Position numbers and translations under genes: made by a program
Notes under the pieces: generated by a model
Database searches by the model: none
Told to the model about the DNA's origin: nothing
What the model saw: only the letters and a program-made list of their open reading frames with translations
NCBI GenBank assembly: GCA_946553025.1
Contig: CAMNRM010000011.1
Span: forward strand, 1 to 64,000
Direction of reading: 5' to 3'
DNA: 64,000 bases
From: an uncultured Clostridium sp.
GTDB lineage: Bacteria > Bacillota > Clostridia > Lachnospirales > Lachnospiraceae
Shown: positions 9,589 through 18,937 of the stretch, in pieces
Layout: each line of letters opens with the position of its first letter
Numbering within the stretch: position 1 is the first letter of the stretch

Positions 9589-11310
9589 ATGATTCAGTTG
9601 ACAGTAAACGGAAAACACCGGGAATATCCTTTTGGGACGACCTGGCAGACGGTTGCGGAGGATGTGCAGGCGGAATTTACGGATGATATTTTGCTGGTGC
9701 AGGTGGATGGAAAGCTTCAGGAGTTACATAAGCGGGCGAAGGAGTGTAAGGATCTGCGGATGATTACGGCCCGGGATAAGGTGGGAAAACAGACCTATCG
9801 GAGAAGTTTGAAGTTTTTAATGCTGAAGGCGTTTTACGCGGTGGCGGATGAAGTATTGTCGGGTGCGGGAGAACATCCGGCGAGTGAGGCGAATGGTTCG
9901 GGGCAGGCTGCGGGAGGGCGTTCGCAGGTCAGGAAGCTTACCGTGGATTTTACGGTGGGAAAGAGTTTCTTTATCCGACCGGAGATTGATTTTGTGCTGA
10001 CGGAGGAGTTTTTGCAGCAGGTGAAGGAGAAGATGCAGGAGCTTGTGGCGGGGCGGATTCCGATTATGAAGAGGAATATGGCCCTGGATGAGGCGATTGA
10101 GTTATTTCACCGGAACGGGATGTATGATAAGGAAAGGCTTTTTCGGTATCGGCGGGTTTCTAATGTGAATATTTACAGTATTGGGGATTTTGAGGATTAT
10201 TTTTATGGGTATATGGTGCCCAATACGGGGTATTTGAAGTATTTTGATTTACAGCTTTATCAGGACGGCTTTGTGCTGATGTATCCGGGGGACGATCCCA
10301 AGGTGGTTGAGCCGTTTGCGCCCAGGGATAAGCTGTATCAGGTATTGAAGGAAACTTCGGACTGGGGGCTTCGCCTGGATCTGGCAAATGTCGGCGGGCT
10401 GAATGACCGGATTTCTGCGGGGGCGGCGAGCGAAACGATTTTGATTGAAGAAGCCCTGATGGAGAAGAAGATTGGAGAGATTGCCGGAAAGATCGTGGCT
10501 TCGGGGGATAAGAAGCTGGTGATGATTGCCGGGCCGTCCTCTTCGGGGAAAACGACGTTTTCGCACAGGCTCAGCACGCAGCTGATGGCGCTGGGGTTAA
10601 AGCCGCATCCGATTGCAGTGGATAATTATTTTGTCAACCGGGTGGACAGTCCAAGAGATGAGAACGGGAATTATAATTATGAGGTTTTGGAATGCCTGGA
10701 TATTAAGCAATTTAATGAGGATATGGTTCGGCTGCTTGACGGGGAGCGGGTGGAACTTCCGCGCTATAATTTTATTACCGGAGAGAGGGAGTATAAGGGA
10801 GATTTCTTAAAGCTGGGGGCAGAAGATATTTTGGTGATTGAAGGGATTCATGCGCTGAATGATAAGATGTCCTATCGGCTTCCGCGGGAGAAGAAGTTTA
10901 AAATTTATATCAGTCCTTTAACGGCGCTGAATGTGGATGAACATAACCGTGTGCCTACGACCGACGGGCGGCTGCTTCGCCGGATGGTTCGGGATGCACG
11001 GACGAGAGGGGCTTCGGCCCAGGATACCATAAGGCGCTGGGATTCGGTGCGCAAGGGTGAGGAGGAGAATATCTTTCCTTTCCAGGAGGAGGCGGATGCG
11101 ATGTTTAACTCGGCATTAGCCTATGAACTGGCAGTGCTGAAGCTGTATGCGGAGCCCCTGCTCTTTGGAATCCCCAGAAACTGCCCGGAGTATGCGGAGG
11201 CAAAACGGCTGTTGAAATTTATGGATTATTTCCTGGGAGTCAGCAGTGAGGATGTGCCGAAGAACTCGATATTAAGGGAGTTTATTGGGGGAAGCTGTCT
11301 GCGGGTGTGA
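9589..11310 (+). CDS. TGS-domain nucleoside (uridine-type) kinase
   Basis: A 573-residue fusion known in Clostridia: an N-terminal TGS/threonyl-tRNA-synthetase-like half and a C-terminal uridine kinase/phosphoribulokinase P-loop domain. The start MIQLTVNGKHREYPFGTTW is the TGS fold; the Walker A motif GPSSSGKT is at residues 315-322. DNYFVNR and the ILVIEGIHALND segment match the uridine-kinase family. Predicted role is phosphorylation of a nucleoside, probably uridine or cytidine, for salvage. It is preceded by a good site (ACAGGAGGACC). It stands alone, with a terminator downstream. Confidence 0.82.
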   Translation: MIQLTVNGKHREYPFGTTWQTVAEDVQAEFTDDILLVQVDGKLQELHKRAKECKDLRMITARDKVGKQTYRRSLKFLMLKAFYAVADEVLSGAGEHPASEANGSGQAAGGRSQVRKLTVDFTVGKSFFIRPEIDFVLTEEFLQQVKEKMQELVAGRIPIMKRNMALDEAIELFHRNGMYDKERLFRYRRVSNVNIYSIGDFEDYFYGYMVPNTGYLKYFDLQLYQDGFVLMYPGDDPKVVEPFAPRDKLYQVLKETSDWGLRLDLANVGGLNDRISAGAASETILIEEALMEKKIGEIAGKIVASGDKKLVMIAGPSSSGKTTFSHRLSTQLMALGLKPHPIAVDNYFVNRVDSPRDENGNYNYEVLECLDIKQFNEDMVRLLDGERVELPRYNFITGEREYKGDFLKLGAEDILVIEGIHALNDKMSYRLPREKKFKIYISPLTALNVDEHNRVPTTDGRLLRRMVRDARTRGASAQDTIRRWDSVRKGEEENIFPFQEEADAMFNSALAYELAVLKLYAEPLLFGIPRNCPEYAEAKRLLKFMDYFLGVSSEDVPKNSILREFIGGSCLRV

Positions 11311-11338
11311 TGAAGGAAGGATAATTGAAAATGATTCT

Positions 11339-11391
11339 AAATGCCGCTGCATGAGTGAAGTTATTGCTTACAACCCAAGCAGCGGCATTTC
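11339..11391. terminator. Bidirectional terminator between the kinase and citC
   Basis: AAATGCCGCTGC (11339-11350) pairs with GCAGCGGCATTT (11379-11390), a 12-bp stem with A and T ends on both strands. The genes on each side converge, so it can serve both. Confidence 0.8.
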
Positions 11392-11413
11392 CCTATGATT
11401 ATCTATGCTAATT

Positions 11414-12460
11414 TTAGTAGTGAATAACATTCTCCTCCCCACGGATCTTCTCAATGATGGGTTCTCCTTCCCGGCTTTGGAAAAAGTTCAGCGTTGTCTG
11501 CGGCACCAGCCGGGAAAGCAGTTCCCAGTTGCCGTCCTTGATCGCCTGTCTTACCGTAGAGGCGCTGATAACTGTGCCGTTAAAGGTTTTGCGCGGGACG
11601 ATAACGCAGGCAATGCCGTGTTCGGGAAGCTTTTTTTCCATGATTGTATTGTAAATGCCGGTAACCAGGCTGTTTGGTTCTTCGCCCACATATCTTCGAT
11701 GGATTCCCAGGGCGGCGGCAATCTTTGTAAAGACGGTAAGATCCAGCATGGCGTGGCTTTCAATCACAGCTTCCTCATCTTTTTGGAAATAACTGGGAAA
11801 CGTGGCATTGCTGATGATGTAGGGCCCGCTGTCGTGGCAGCATACATTGTGCAGATGGGAGGTTCCGTCCATAATAAGTTTTTTCCTTATCGAAAATGGT
11901 ACAAGGCTTGCATCTTCGCTGACGATAAAGATGTGCAGGAAATCATTTTCAGCGGCGGCTTTTTCGATAAGATACTGATGCCCCAGGGTGAACGGATTGG
12001 CATTCATCACCAGTGCGGCTACTTTTGGGGCCTGGACTTTATCTTTTTCCAGCGCTTTTAAGTAATCGGAAAATCCGGTTCTGCGGTTTTCCATAAAGAC
12101 AATCTGTCCTTCAATTCTTGCAATCTCATAAAATCCCAGATCGCCGAAAAATTTTGCGGAACTGCATTTCGTATATAAAAATAAATGAATATTGCCCCGC
12201 GAAAACTGGACGTCAATTAAGTGGGAGATGACTGCATTTAAAATTCCCTCGCCCTGATGGTCGGAATGAACGGCAAAGCAGCGCAGGGTGTTTCCAAAAC
12301 AGCTTCCGGTGGCAATGACATTGTAATTATCGTCGTACATGGCGCAGATATAGTCGAGGTTTTTGTCCCGGCGGATACCTTCCCGGTCAAGAAGCTGATC
12401 CACCTGGGCCAGCGTTTGTTTGTCGGTGGGATGAACCTGTGAAATCGCATAATCAGACAT
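11414..12460 (-). CDS. citC: [Citrate (pro-3S)-lyase] ligase
   Basis: Acetylates the prosthetic group of citrate lyase with ATP and acetate, switching the enzyme on. The protein has an N-terminal GNAT-like domain (CFAVHSDHQGEGILNAVISHL) and a C-terminal nucleotidyltransferase domain with NPFTLGH at residues 155-161 and FSIRKKLIMDGT. 348 residues, the usual size. The start MSDYAIS is preferred because AAGGAGATTTGCC precedes it; the frame is open ten codons further. It follows citXG on the same strand, separated by tandem repeats and a palindrome. The lyase subunits citD, citE and citF are not in this window. Confidence 0.9.
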   Translation of the reverse strand: MSDYAISQVHPTDKQTLAQVDQLLDREGIRRDKNLDYICAMYDDNYNVIATGSCFGNTLRCFAVHSDHQGEGILNAVISHLIDVQFSRGNIHLFLYTKCSSAKFFGDLGFYEIARIEGQIVFMENRRTGFSDYLKALEKDKVQAPKVAALVMNANPFTLGHQYLIEKAAAENDFLHIFIVSEDASLVPFSIRKKLIMDGTSHLHNVCCHDSGPYIISNATFPSYFQKDEEAVIESHAMLDLTVFTKIAAALGIHRRYVGEEPNSLVTGIYNTIMEKKLPEHGIACVIVPRKTFNGTVISASTVRQAIKDGNWELLSRLVPQTTLNFFQSREGEPIIEKIRGEENVIHY

Positions 12461-12478
12461 GGCAAATCTCCTTTTCTT

Positions 12479-12504
12479 GTTACTGTTCATTCGTTTACAG
12501 TAAC
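12479..12504. repeat. Short palindrome family, copy upstream of citC
   Basis: GTTACTGT (12479-12486) pairs with ACAGTAAC (12497-12504). It lies just upstream of the citC ribosome binding site. A related palindrome with compensating changes (GTTGCTGT/ACAGCAAC) is at 37326-37351, and degenerate forms are at 22808-22833 and 35688-35724. Confidence 0.6.
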
Positions 12505-12515
12505 CTTTTCTTTTC

Positions 12516-12650
12516 TATATGTTTTGCAATCCCCATTATCATTTTTTCTATATGTTTTGCAATCCCCCGTTATCATTTTTTTTATATGTTTTGCAATCCC
12601 CCGTTATCATTTTTTTTATATGTTTTGCAATCCCTTATTATCATTTTTAA
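12516..12650 (-). repeat. Tandem copies of the citXG 3' end
   Basis: Four units of 33-34 bases start at 12516, 12549, 12583 and 12617 (forward TATATG landmarks). The rightmost unit is the real end of citXG, coding NDNKGLQNI and the stop. The other three lie in the citXG-citC gap and still encode NDNGGLQNI-stop or a close variant. This looks like replication-slippage duplication of a gene end. Confidence 0.8.
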
Positions 12651-14070
12651 TAAAATGCAGCATCCAGCAGACCGCCAGAAGGTCGGCGCTTCCGCCGGGG
12701 GAGAGGTTTTTTTGGATAAAGTCCTGATCCAGCTGTTCTAAGACCGCTCTGGACGGGCAGGGGTTGTCCTGGAGAAGTTCCCTGGCTGTTTTTGCTGCGG
12801 CTTTCTGGGTTTCTCTGTCGCTTCGGGCAATCAGGTTGGTATCGGTCATATGGGCAATGATGGTTAAAAGAACGGCAGAGCCTGCTTCATCGATGGATTT
12901 TCCTTCGGATAACAGTTGTTCTAAAAGCGGAAGTCCATGGTTTTTTACGACGGGAAGTCCGGCTTCCATCTCGCCGCGGACACCGGTGATTCCATAGGTA
13001 AGATAAAGTTTTTGCCCTATTGTTTTTGCGTTTTCCGGGGTCAGGCCGGAGAAATCCATGGCTACAAGCCCGGACGTCATCTGCGAACAGGTGGTTAAGA
13101 TTTTTTCCGGGGACGACCAGTCGCTTAAGTCGCAGGCACCAATCGCGGCGCAGAGGATTCCCATGGAAAAGACAGCGCCTTTATGGGTGTTTACGCCGTT
13201 TGTAGCACGAAGCATCTGGTTTTCTGCCAGCTTTCCGGGAATGCGAAGGTTTTGGAATAATTCCTGCAAAGAAATTTCCGGCTTTTGGGTGTGATCTGAA
13301 AGAGTGTGATTTAGTCCCAAATCTAGTCCCAAATTCAGTCCCAAACGCGCACATTCGTTAAAGTAGGGCCAGAGGGATGCGGCACTGTTTAGGAAGGTGT
13401 AGAAATCCATGTCCCTGTGGCTGCCATTGTTCAAACGATCCACCAGGCCGGGCTTGGGCGTAACGGATACCTCGTATAAGAGAGAGCGCACCGCCAGCTC
13501 GGCAATCCGGGAAGCATACCGTGTTTTTAACGCATGTTCGAGGATGGCTCCGGTTTTTTCCTGTAATTCGGAAACGGGGTGAACCCTTCTTGAGGAACAT
13601 TCCTTTGCGGGAGCACCGCAGATAAAACAGGTTCTTGCGGGGCGGCCCAAATCCTGACGGTCGAGTTTTCGTCCCTGGGGATAGTTGTTCCCGGGAGGAA
13701 GAATAACATCCAAATCATAGAGCCTTCCCAGTTCGTCGGCATCCTCCAGTTCGCAGGTAAGCTGTTTGATCAGAAACCCATCCCCGTGAATCACAAAAAA
13801 GGCTTCATTTCCCGTCACCTCGTCAATGGTTTCCTGGTGGACTATCGTCAGTTTATTCCGACACAGCTGCAGTTTTATATCCTCCATACCGGCGAGAAAT
13901 CCCTTTCGGATAAGCGGGGAATTTTTAACCGGACCGGCAATGTTCATGGTAAAGCATAAAAGCGGTTTCTGGTACAGGGTGAGAAGTTCCCTCTGGCGCT
14001 GTGCCCGTTTTTCCCTGGCGTCCAGCATCTGGATCAGGGAAACTTCCCGGGTGGTGGGTGAAGATGGCAT
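12616..14070 (-). CDS. citXG: CitX-CitG fusion: citrate lyase prosthetic-group synthesis and transfer
   Basis: One 484-residue protein joins two steps. The N-terminal ~180 residues are CitX-like (holo-citrate lyase synthase; SLIQMLDAREKRAQRQ and CFTMNIAGPVKNSPLIRKGF), which moves the prosthetic group onto the acyl carrier subunit. The rest is CitG-like (triphosphoribosyl-dephospho-CoA synthase; VSVTPKPGLVDRLNNGSHRDMD and ATNGVNTHKGAVFSMGIL), which makes it from dephospho-CoA and ATP. CitXG fusions are known in other Firmicutes and Haemophilus. A strong GGGAGG site precedes ATG 14070. The last nine residues lie inside a tandem repeat, so the C terminus may vary between strains. Confidence 0.9.
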   Translation of the reverse strand: MPSSPTTREVSLIQMLDAREKRAQRQRELLTLYQKPLLCFTMNIAGPVKNSPLIRKGFLAGMEDIKLQLCRNKLTIVHQETIDEVTGNEAFFVIHGDGFLIKQLTCELEDADELGRLYDLDVILPPGNNYPQGRKLDRQDLGRPARTCFICGAPAKECSSRRVHPVSELQEKTGAILEHALKTRYASRIAELAVRSLLYEVSVTPKPGLVDRLNNGSHRDMDFYTFLNSAASLWPYFNECARLGLNLGLDLGLNHTLSDHTQKPEISLQELFQNLRIPGKLAENQMLRATNGVNTHKGAVFSMGILCAAIGACDLSDWSSPEKILTTCSQMTSGLVAMDFSGLTPENAKTIGQKLYLTYGITGVRGEMEAGLPVVKNHGLPLLEQLLSEGKSIDEAGSAVLLTIIAHMTDTNLIARSDRETQKAAAKTARELLQDNPCPSRAVLEQLDQDFIQKNLSPGGSADLLAVCWMLHFIKNDNKGLQNI

Positions 14071-14183
14071 GGTATTTCCTCCCTTAATTGTTGATTTACA
14101 TTCTATCTTTGTATTTCATGATTGAAGACTTTTAATGCTTCTATCATCATATAGTATTTTTTATTATCTGTAAATCATGGAAA

Positions 14184-15530
14184 TCATAAAGATTTGGGAT
14201 ATATACAGTTCCTGCGCAGATAGAAATAATAAGGGATCTCCACCAGCAGCATCACGCTCCACCCCGCGGCACAGGCAAAGGCCACCCCGTAAATCCCTAT
14301 CCGCGGCACCAGAATCCAGGTGGCGATAACCCGCAGGGAGGTTTGAATAAAGGTTCCGAAAAGGGTCATTTTCATCATGCCCATGCCCCGGTAAAAGCCC
14401 TGAAAACCATTGGTAAACCCGGGGTAGAGATAGAAAAAGGCCATGCTTTTTAAATACTGGCTGCCCAGAAGGATAATCTCTTTTGCCTGGTTTTCGGAAA
14501 CAAAAAGTCCCACGATGTTTTGGCGGAGTACAAGAACCAGGCTGCAGATACAGAGCCAGTAGCCAAATTCCAGAAAAAGTCCCTGGCGAAAGCCTTTTTG
14601 CAGCCGGTCATATTTTTTTGCCCCGCGGTTCTGGGCAATGAAGGTGGTGATGCCGTGGGAGATGCTCTGTTCGGGCATACAGGCAAAGTCGTCTACTCGA
14701 TTCACTGCATTAAAGGCAGCGATGGCGTCCACCCCCAGGGTGTTGACTGAACCCTGAATCAAGAGCTTGCCTATGGGCTGGCAGGACTGCTGGAGGGCAG
14801 TGACTGAACCGTACTGCAGGGTCATATGCAGCAGTTTGCGGTCTAAGTGGAAGTCCCCGGATTTAAGCTGCAGATAGGGTATTTTCTGGTAGACATAGCC
14901 TATGGAAAGTGCTGCGGACACGGCCTCAGCGATAACCGTAGTTACCGCCGAACAGACGATGCCAAAGCCCAGACCGCCGATGAAAATCAAGTCCAAAACA
15001 CCGTTGAGCACGGAAGAAAACATTAAAAATTTCAGCGGCGTTTTTGAATCCCCCACACTTTTTAAGGCCGAGGCCAGGGCATTATAAAAATAGGTAAAGG
15101 GTGCCCCCAGGAAGATGATCCGCAGATAAATGCTGGTCATTTCCATTAAATCCTCCGGCACATGAAGAAGGTTTAAAAGTCAGGGTGTCAGAAATATTCC
15201 GGCGGCTACCACGGCAAGGGAAAAATAAAGGCCGAAGAGCACTGCCGTGGACATTTCCCGCTTTAATTTTTCATATTCTCCCGCACCGAAAAATTCACTC
15301 ATAAGAACCCCGGCACCTATACAGATACCGGAAATCCCCAGAATAACGATATTCATCACAGGGCTTGCCATGCCCTCCGCGGCCAGTGCTTCCTTGCCGA
15401 TAAACCGACCGGCGATAATGGAGTCCACCGCATTATAGGTGAGCTGAAAGATATTTCCAAGAATCAGGGGCACGGAATACCGGATCAGGTGCCTGGTAAT
15501 GCTGCCCTCCGTCATATGAACTGCTGCCAT
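14184..15530 (-). pseudogene. MATE-family multidrug/Na+ exporter with an in-frame TGA
   Basis: Read through, this is a 448-residue MATE exporter of normal length. The N-terminal part (HLIRYSVPLILGNIFQLTYNAVDS, then GRFIGKEALAA) runs to residue 116. A TGA at 15180-15182 interrupts it, and the same frame continues LLNLLHVPEDLMEMTSIYLR through all remaining membrane segments (SALKSVGDSKTPLK). Only this one codon breaks the gene; no frameshift is needed. It is probably a recent nonsense change or a sequence error. A selenocysteine reading is unlikely because MATE proteins have none. Reinitiation at the ATG after the stop (15161) would give a fragment lacking the first segments. Confidence 0.85.
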
Positions 15531-15654
15531 GGTAGTGATTGTATTCCTTTCTTTAACTTAAAAACGTCAGAAAGGGTTCTAACGCTTTTATCTTTGGTTG
15601 TTGTAGCAATATTTTGTATAAATTTTACAGAAAATCAGGGATTACGTCAATAGG

Positions 15655-15682
15655 CTGGACAAAAAAATAAAACTGTGATAAC
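15655..15682 (+). promoter_or_regulatory. Promoter of rnpB
   Basis: TGGACA (15655-15660), 16 bases, then extended -10 TGTGATAAC ending at 15682. The predicted start near 15690 fits the 5' end of the RNase P RNA. Confidence 0.55.
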
Positions 15683-15691
15683 ATAATTACG

Positions 15692-16074
15692 GTTTGAGTA
15701 AGGCAAATGGTCGCTGCTGCGGTACGGGCAGGCGGAGTAATCTGTTTTCCAGGGCGCAGGAGAGGAAAGTCCGGGCTTCACAGGGCAGGATGCCAGATAA
15801 CGTCTGGTGGAGGCGACTCCAAGGACAGTGCAACAGAAATAAACCGCTGTTTTGCCGGAAACGGAGAGAGCAGTAAGGGTGGAAAGGCAGTGTAAGGGAC
15901 TACCGCCTGGCTGGTAACAGGCAGGGCATATGTAAACCCCATCCGAAGCAAGACCAAACAGGAAGCATAAGGCGGCCCGTCTGCTTCCGGGTAGGTTGCT
16001 TGAGGCTGCTGGCGACAGCAGTCCTAGATAGATGACCATTCACGACATAACCCGGCTTATCGCTTTGCTCAGCC
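15692..16074 (+). ncRNA. rnpB: RNase P RNA (type A)
   Basis: Catalytic RNA that matures tRNA 5' ends. The universal 5' core GAGGAAAGTCCGGGCTTCAC is present at about 15763, followed by CAGGGCAGGATGCCAG. The conserved middle GGGTGGAAAGGCAG then GTAAGGGACTACC appears near 15880. The 3' core AGATAGATGACC, then a pseudoknot-type AACCCGGCTTAT, is near 16026-16060. Helix P1 is formed by GAGTAAGGC at 15696 and GCTTTGCTC at 16062-16070. About 380 bases, normal for type A. Both ends are set by P1 and may be off by a few bases. Confidence 0.95.
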
Positions 16075-16159
16075 ATTGTAAGGAAAATGCAAAAAGAGAA
16101 ACAAAAAGAACAAGAGTTATTGTTTATTTAGGTCTGCGCACATGGTAACAGTAACCAGA

Positions 16160-16203
16160 CAAGGTCAGAGGGAAAAGAAATCCTTCTGACCTTGTTGTTA
16201 TTT
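16160..16203 (+). terminator. Terminator downstream of rnpB
   Basis: CAAGGTCAGAGGGA (16160-16173) pairs with TCCTTCTGACCTTG (16181-16194) with one mismatch, followed by TTGTTATTTT. It lies about 90 bases past the RNA 3' core. Confidence 0.75.
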
Positions 16204-16251
16204 TGCAGAAGATGGTTTATACTTTGAATTAAAAGGTTTGTGGGAGTGTGA

Positions 16252-17652
16252 ATGGAAGGGATGTATCTAAAACGAAAAATCTATCATTATCTGCTGGAAT
16301 GGAAAGATGATTACAGGCGCAGTACATTGGAAATCAATGGTGCCAGGCAGACGGGAAAGACCTATATTATCAATAAATTTGCAGACGAAAATTTCAAACA
16401 TAAGATTTATATTAACCTTTTTGACTTTTCCGGGAAACAATTTATGGCATGTTATCAAAAAGCGACACAGTGGGAACCGAAAAGCAGGCGTTTGGAAAAT
16501 CCGCTTGATGAGGCTATTCGTTTGTATGAACCATCATTTCAGGATAGCCCGGATACCGTGGTTATTATTGATGAGATTCAGGAATCTTCAGAAATTTATA
16601 ATTGCATCCGGGAATTTACCAGGCAGTTTCGTGCGCGATTCATCATTACGGGAAGTTATCTTGGACGGGTTCTGGAATCTGAATTTAAGTATGCTAGCGG
16701 AGATATCACAAAGCTGAGGATGTACACCCTTTCTTTTGAAGAATTTCTGGAAGCCCTGGATGGTGAACTTTATCAGAACTGGAGAAATTTTCTTTTATTT
16801 AAACCTGATGATGACCATATTCAGGTGTATGAACAGTTAAAATCAGCCTATCATCTCTACTGTCAGATTGGCGGCTATCCAAGGGTGGTGGAAACCTATC
16901 TGGAAAAACGGGATAGTTTATCTGCGCAGAGGGAACTGGTAAAGATTATTCAAATTTTCCTGGAAGAATCCATGCGCTACTTTAAAGATATAACGGATAT
17001 CAGTGCATTTACCAATATTTTCTTAAGCATTTGCCGGATTCTCTTGCGGGAAAAGAAAGGCTTGGAAGAAGGAAGCATCAGTGAGGAACTGCAAAATCTG
17101 GTGACAAAAAATTATTCCAGCAATTTATCAAAAGAAACCTGCAATCGCGCAATAAGCTGGCTTTATCACTCAGGGATTATCGGATTTTGTGGCAAAATTA
17201 TCGAGTTGGATGTTCTTGATTTTAAACCCGGAAGGCGATGTTTCTTCATGGACCCTGGAGTGGCTGCTTATTATTTAAGCCGTACAGGAACGACCAGAGC
17301 TTCCATTGAGGGAATGTTAAATGAAAATTATGTGTTTATTAATTTATTGAAACGCCAGGATTTCCCGGAAGAAATTGCATTTGAAATGCCTGCATTTGCC
17401 ACCTATAAAGGCGGAGAAATTGATTATGTCGTGCAGACGATGACAGGACAACAGAGATATCTGGTCGAAGTAAAATCAGGAAAAGGAACGGCAGCTACAG
17501 CAAAAAAAGCACTGGAAGCCGGCAAAGCGGACTGGCTGCTGTATCTTAAAGGCGATACAAAGGGCGGAAAAGACGGGAAAATCCTTACCCTGCCATTGTA
17601 TATGCTGGAACGATTTTCTTTTTCGGCGATGGATTTTCATAAGAATCTTTAG
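16252..17652 (+). CDS. AAA+ ATPase with C-terminal DUF4143 domain
   Basis: A 466-residue protein of a widespread family of prokaryotic ATPases with no settled function. Walker A GARQTGKT is at residues 30-37 and Walker B IIDEIQES at about 105-112; FIITGSYLGRVL is the usual sensor region. The C-terminal third carries DUF4143 with FYEMPAFATYK-like nuclease-fold residues (EIDYVVQ then YLVEVKSGKG), resembling a PD-(D/E)XK core. Members often sit in accessory or mobile regions and have been speculatively linked to toxin-antitoxin or defence roles. Here it stands alone downstream of rnpB. ATG 16261 is an alternative start. Confidence 0.8.
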   Translation: MEGMYLKRKIYHYLLEWKDDYRRSTLEINGARQTGKTYIINKFADENFKHKIYINLFDFSGKQFMACYQKATQWEPKSRRLENPLDEAIRLYEPSFQDSPDTVVIIDEIQESSEIYNCIREFTRQFRARFIITGSYLGRVLESEFKYASGDITKLRMYTLSFEEFLEALDGELYQNWRNFLLFKPDDDHIQVYEQLKSAYHLYCQIGGYPRVVETYLEKRDSLSAQRELVKIIQIFLEESMRYFKDITDISAFTNIFLSICRILLREKKGLEEGSISEELQNLVTKNYSSNLSKETCNRAISWLYHSGIIGFCGKIIELDVLDFKPGRRCFFMDPGVAAYYLSRTGTTRASIEGMLNENYVFINLLKRQDFPEEIAFEMPAFATYKGGEIDYVVQTMTGQQRYLVEVKSGKGTAATAKKALEAGKADWLLYLKGDTKGGKDGKILTLPLYMLERFSFSAMDFHKNL

Positions 17653-17746
17653 AGAACGGTTTTCACAGGATAGAGGAGTAAAAATGGAAAGAATTTAAAA
17701 ACATTTTCACGATTTGTTTGTGTCCTGGAAAGGAAGGATAAAAGCG

Positions 17747-18319
17747 ATGATACTGCAGGAACTTTTTTTAACTTTTGCTAAAATCGGCATGTTTACCTTT
17801 GGCGGCGGGTATGCGATGATTTCTCTCATTGACCATGAATGTGTTGAGCGAAAACATTGGCTTACTTCGGATGAATTGATGGATATGACTGTAATTGCCG
17901 AGTCCACGCCGGGGCCTATTGCTATTAACTGCGCAACCTATACCGGCTATAAAAAAGCGGGAATTTTGGGCGCAGTAATTGCCACCTTGGGGATGGTGAC
18001 GCCGTCATTTTTTATTATTTTGCTGATTTCCTTTTTTATGGATAATCTCCTGCAATACACGATAGTTTCTCATGCCTTTCAGGGAATCCGCATTGCAGTT
18101 TCCCTGCTGATTATCCAGACGGCAATAAAGATGATTAAAAAAATGCTTAAGAAAGGCAGGAATCACTGGAATATTCTTTTTGCTGCAGGATTTGGAGGAA
18201 TTGCCTTATTGCTTAATCTTTTGGAAATCCGTTTTTCGACGATTTATCTGATACTGATTTCCGGTTTTCTGGGGTACTTTTTATATTCTATGCCCGGAAA
18301 GAAAGGGGGAAAGTCATGA
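17747..18319 (+). CDS. Chromate transporter family protein, half 1
   Basis: Short-chain ChrA-family membrane protein, 190 residues. The conserved start LFLTFAKIGMFTFGGGYAMI and the ESTPGPIAINCATYTGY motif are clear. Short ChrA proteins work as pairs, and the partner follows with a 4-base overlap. Activity on chromate in a gut anaerobe is unproven; the physiological substrate may be another anion. ATG 17747 is chosen because AGGAAGG lies upstream; a TTG at 17714 is in frame but has no site. A tiny 4-codon reading frame after AGAGGAG at about 17680 has no obvious meaning. Confidence 0.85.
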   Translation: MILQELFLTFAKIGMFTFGGGYAMISLIDHECVERKHWLTSDELMDMTVIAESTPGPIAINCATYTGYKKAGILGAVIATLGMVTPSFFIILLISFFMDNLLQYTIVSHAFQGIRIAVSLLIIQTAIKMIKKMLKKGRNHWNILFAAGFGGIALLLNLLEIRFSTIYLILISGFLGYFLYSMPGKKGGKS

Positions 18320-18918
18320 TTTATCTTACTCTTTTTCTTGCTTTTTTAAAGATTGGCTTTTTTGCCTTTGGCGGAGCTTACGGGGCAATTCCTTTAATTC
18401 AGGAAACGGTTCTTGCCCACGGCTGGATGGATGAGGCAATGTTTAGCAATATTATTGCTGTCAGTGAATCCACACCAGGTCCGATTATGGTCAATACAGC
18501 AACTTATATCGGCAGCCAGCAGGGAGGAATCCCGGGGGCTGCGGCGGCTACCCTTGGCGTGGTTCTGCCGTCGTTTATGATTATCTTATTGGTCAGTTCG
18601 GTGTTTAAAAATATGGTGAAAAATAAAACGATACAGGCTGCCCTTAAAGGAGTAAAACCCTGTCTTATGGGGGTTATCCTGGCTACGGGAATCCATATGG
18701 CGGTAAATATCATCATTCCCGGCGGGATATTTCTTAAAGGTGCAGTTTCCGGCACGTCATTTTCTGACAGAAAAGGGATAAGAATAGAGGGGGTTTCGCT
18801 GTTTATTTTTCTCTTTCTGATAGCTGCAATATTAGCCCTGCGGTGGATAAGGAAAAAAGAACTCTCACCGATTATGCTGATCGTGCTTGCGGGAGTTTTG
18901 GGGGCTGTGTTATACTGA
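18316..18918 (+). CDS. Chromate transporter family protein, half 2
   Basis: Partner of the preceding protein, 200 residues with about six membrane segments. It repeats the same motifs: FLKIGFFAFGGAYGAIPLIQ and ESTPGPIMVNTATYIGSQQGG. The ATGA overlap with half 1 indicates coupled translation of a two-subunit transporter. A charged loop near residues 145-155 (SDRKGIRIEG) precedes the last helices. Confidence 0.85.
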   Translation: MIYLTLFLAFLKIGFFAFGGAYGAIPLIQETVLAHGWMDEAMFSNIIAVSESTPGPIMVNTATYIGSQQGGIPGAAAATLGVVLPSFMIILLVSSVFKNMVKNKTIQAALKGVKPCLMGVILATGIHMAVNIIIPGGIFLKGAVSGTSFSDRKGIRIEGVSLFIFLFLIAAILALRWIRKKELSPIMLIVLAGVLGAVLY

Positions 18919-18937
18919 GAGTGGCAGGAGCAAAGGA

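Noticed and set aside
11405-12061. 218-residue open frame opposite citC
   Set aside because: It is antisense to a well-conserved gene, has no ribosome site and no recognisable protein motif.
12516-12650. 34-base repeats near citXG as a CRISPR array
   Set aside because: There are no spacers: units are directly adjacent and derive from the end of citXG.
15647-16039. 130-residue minus-strand open frame over rnpB
   Set aside because: It coincides with the RNase P RNA core; no protein-like features.
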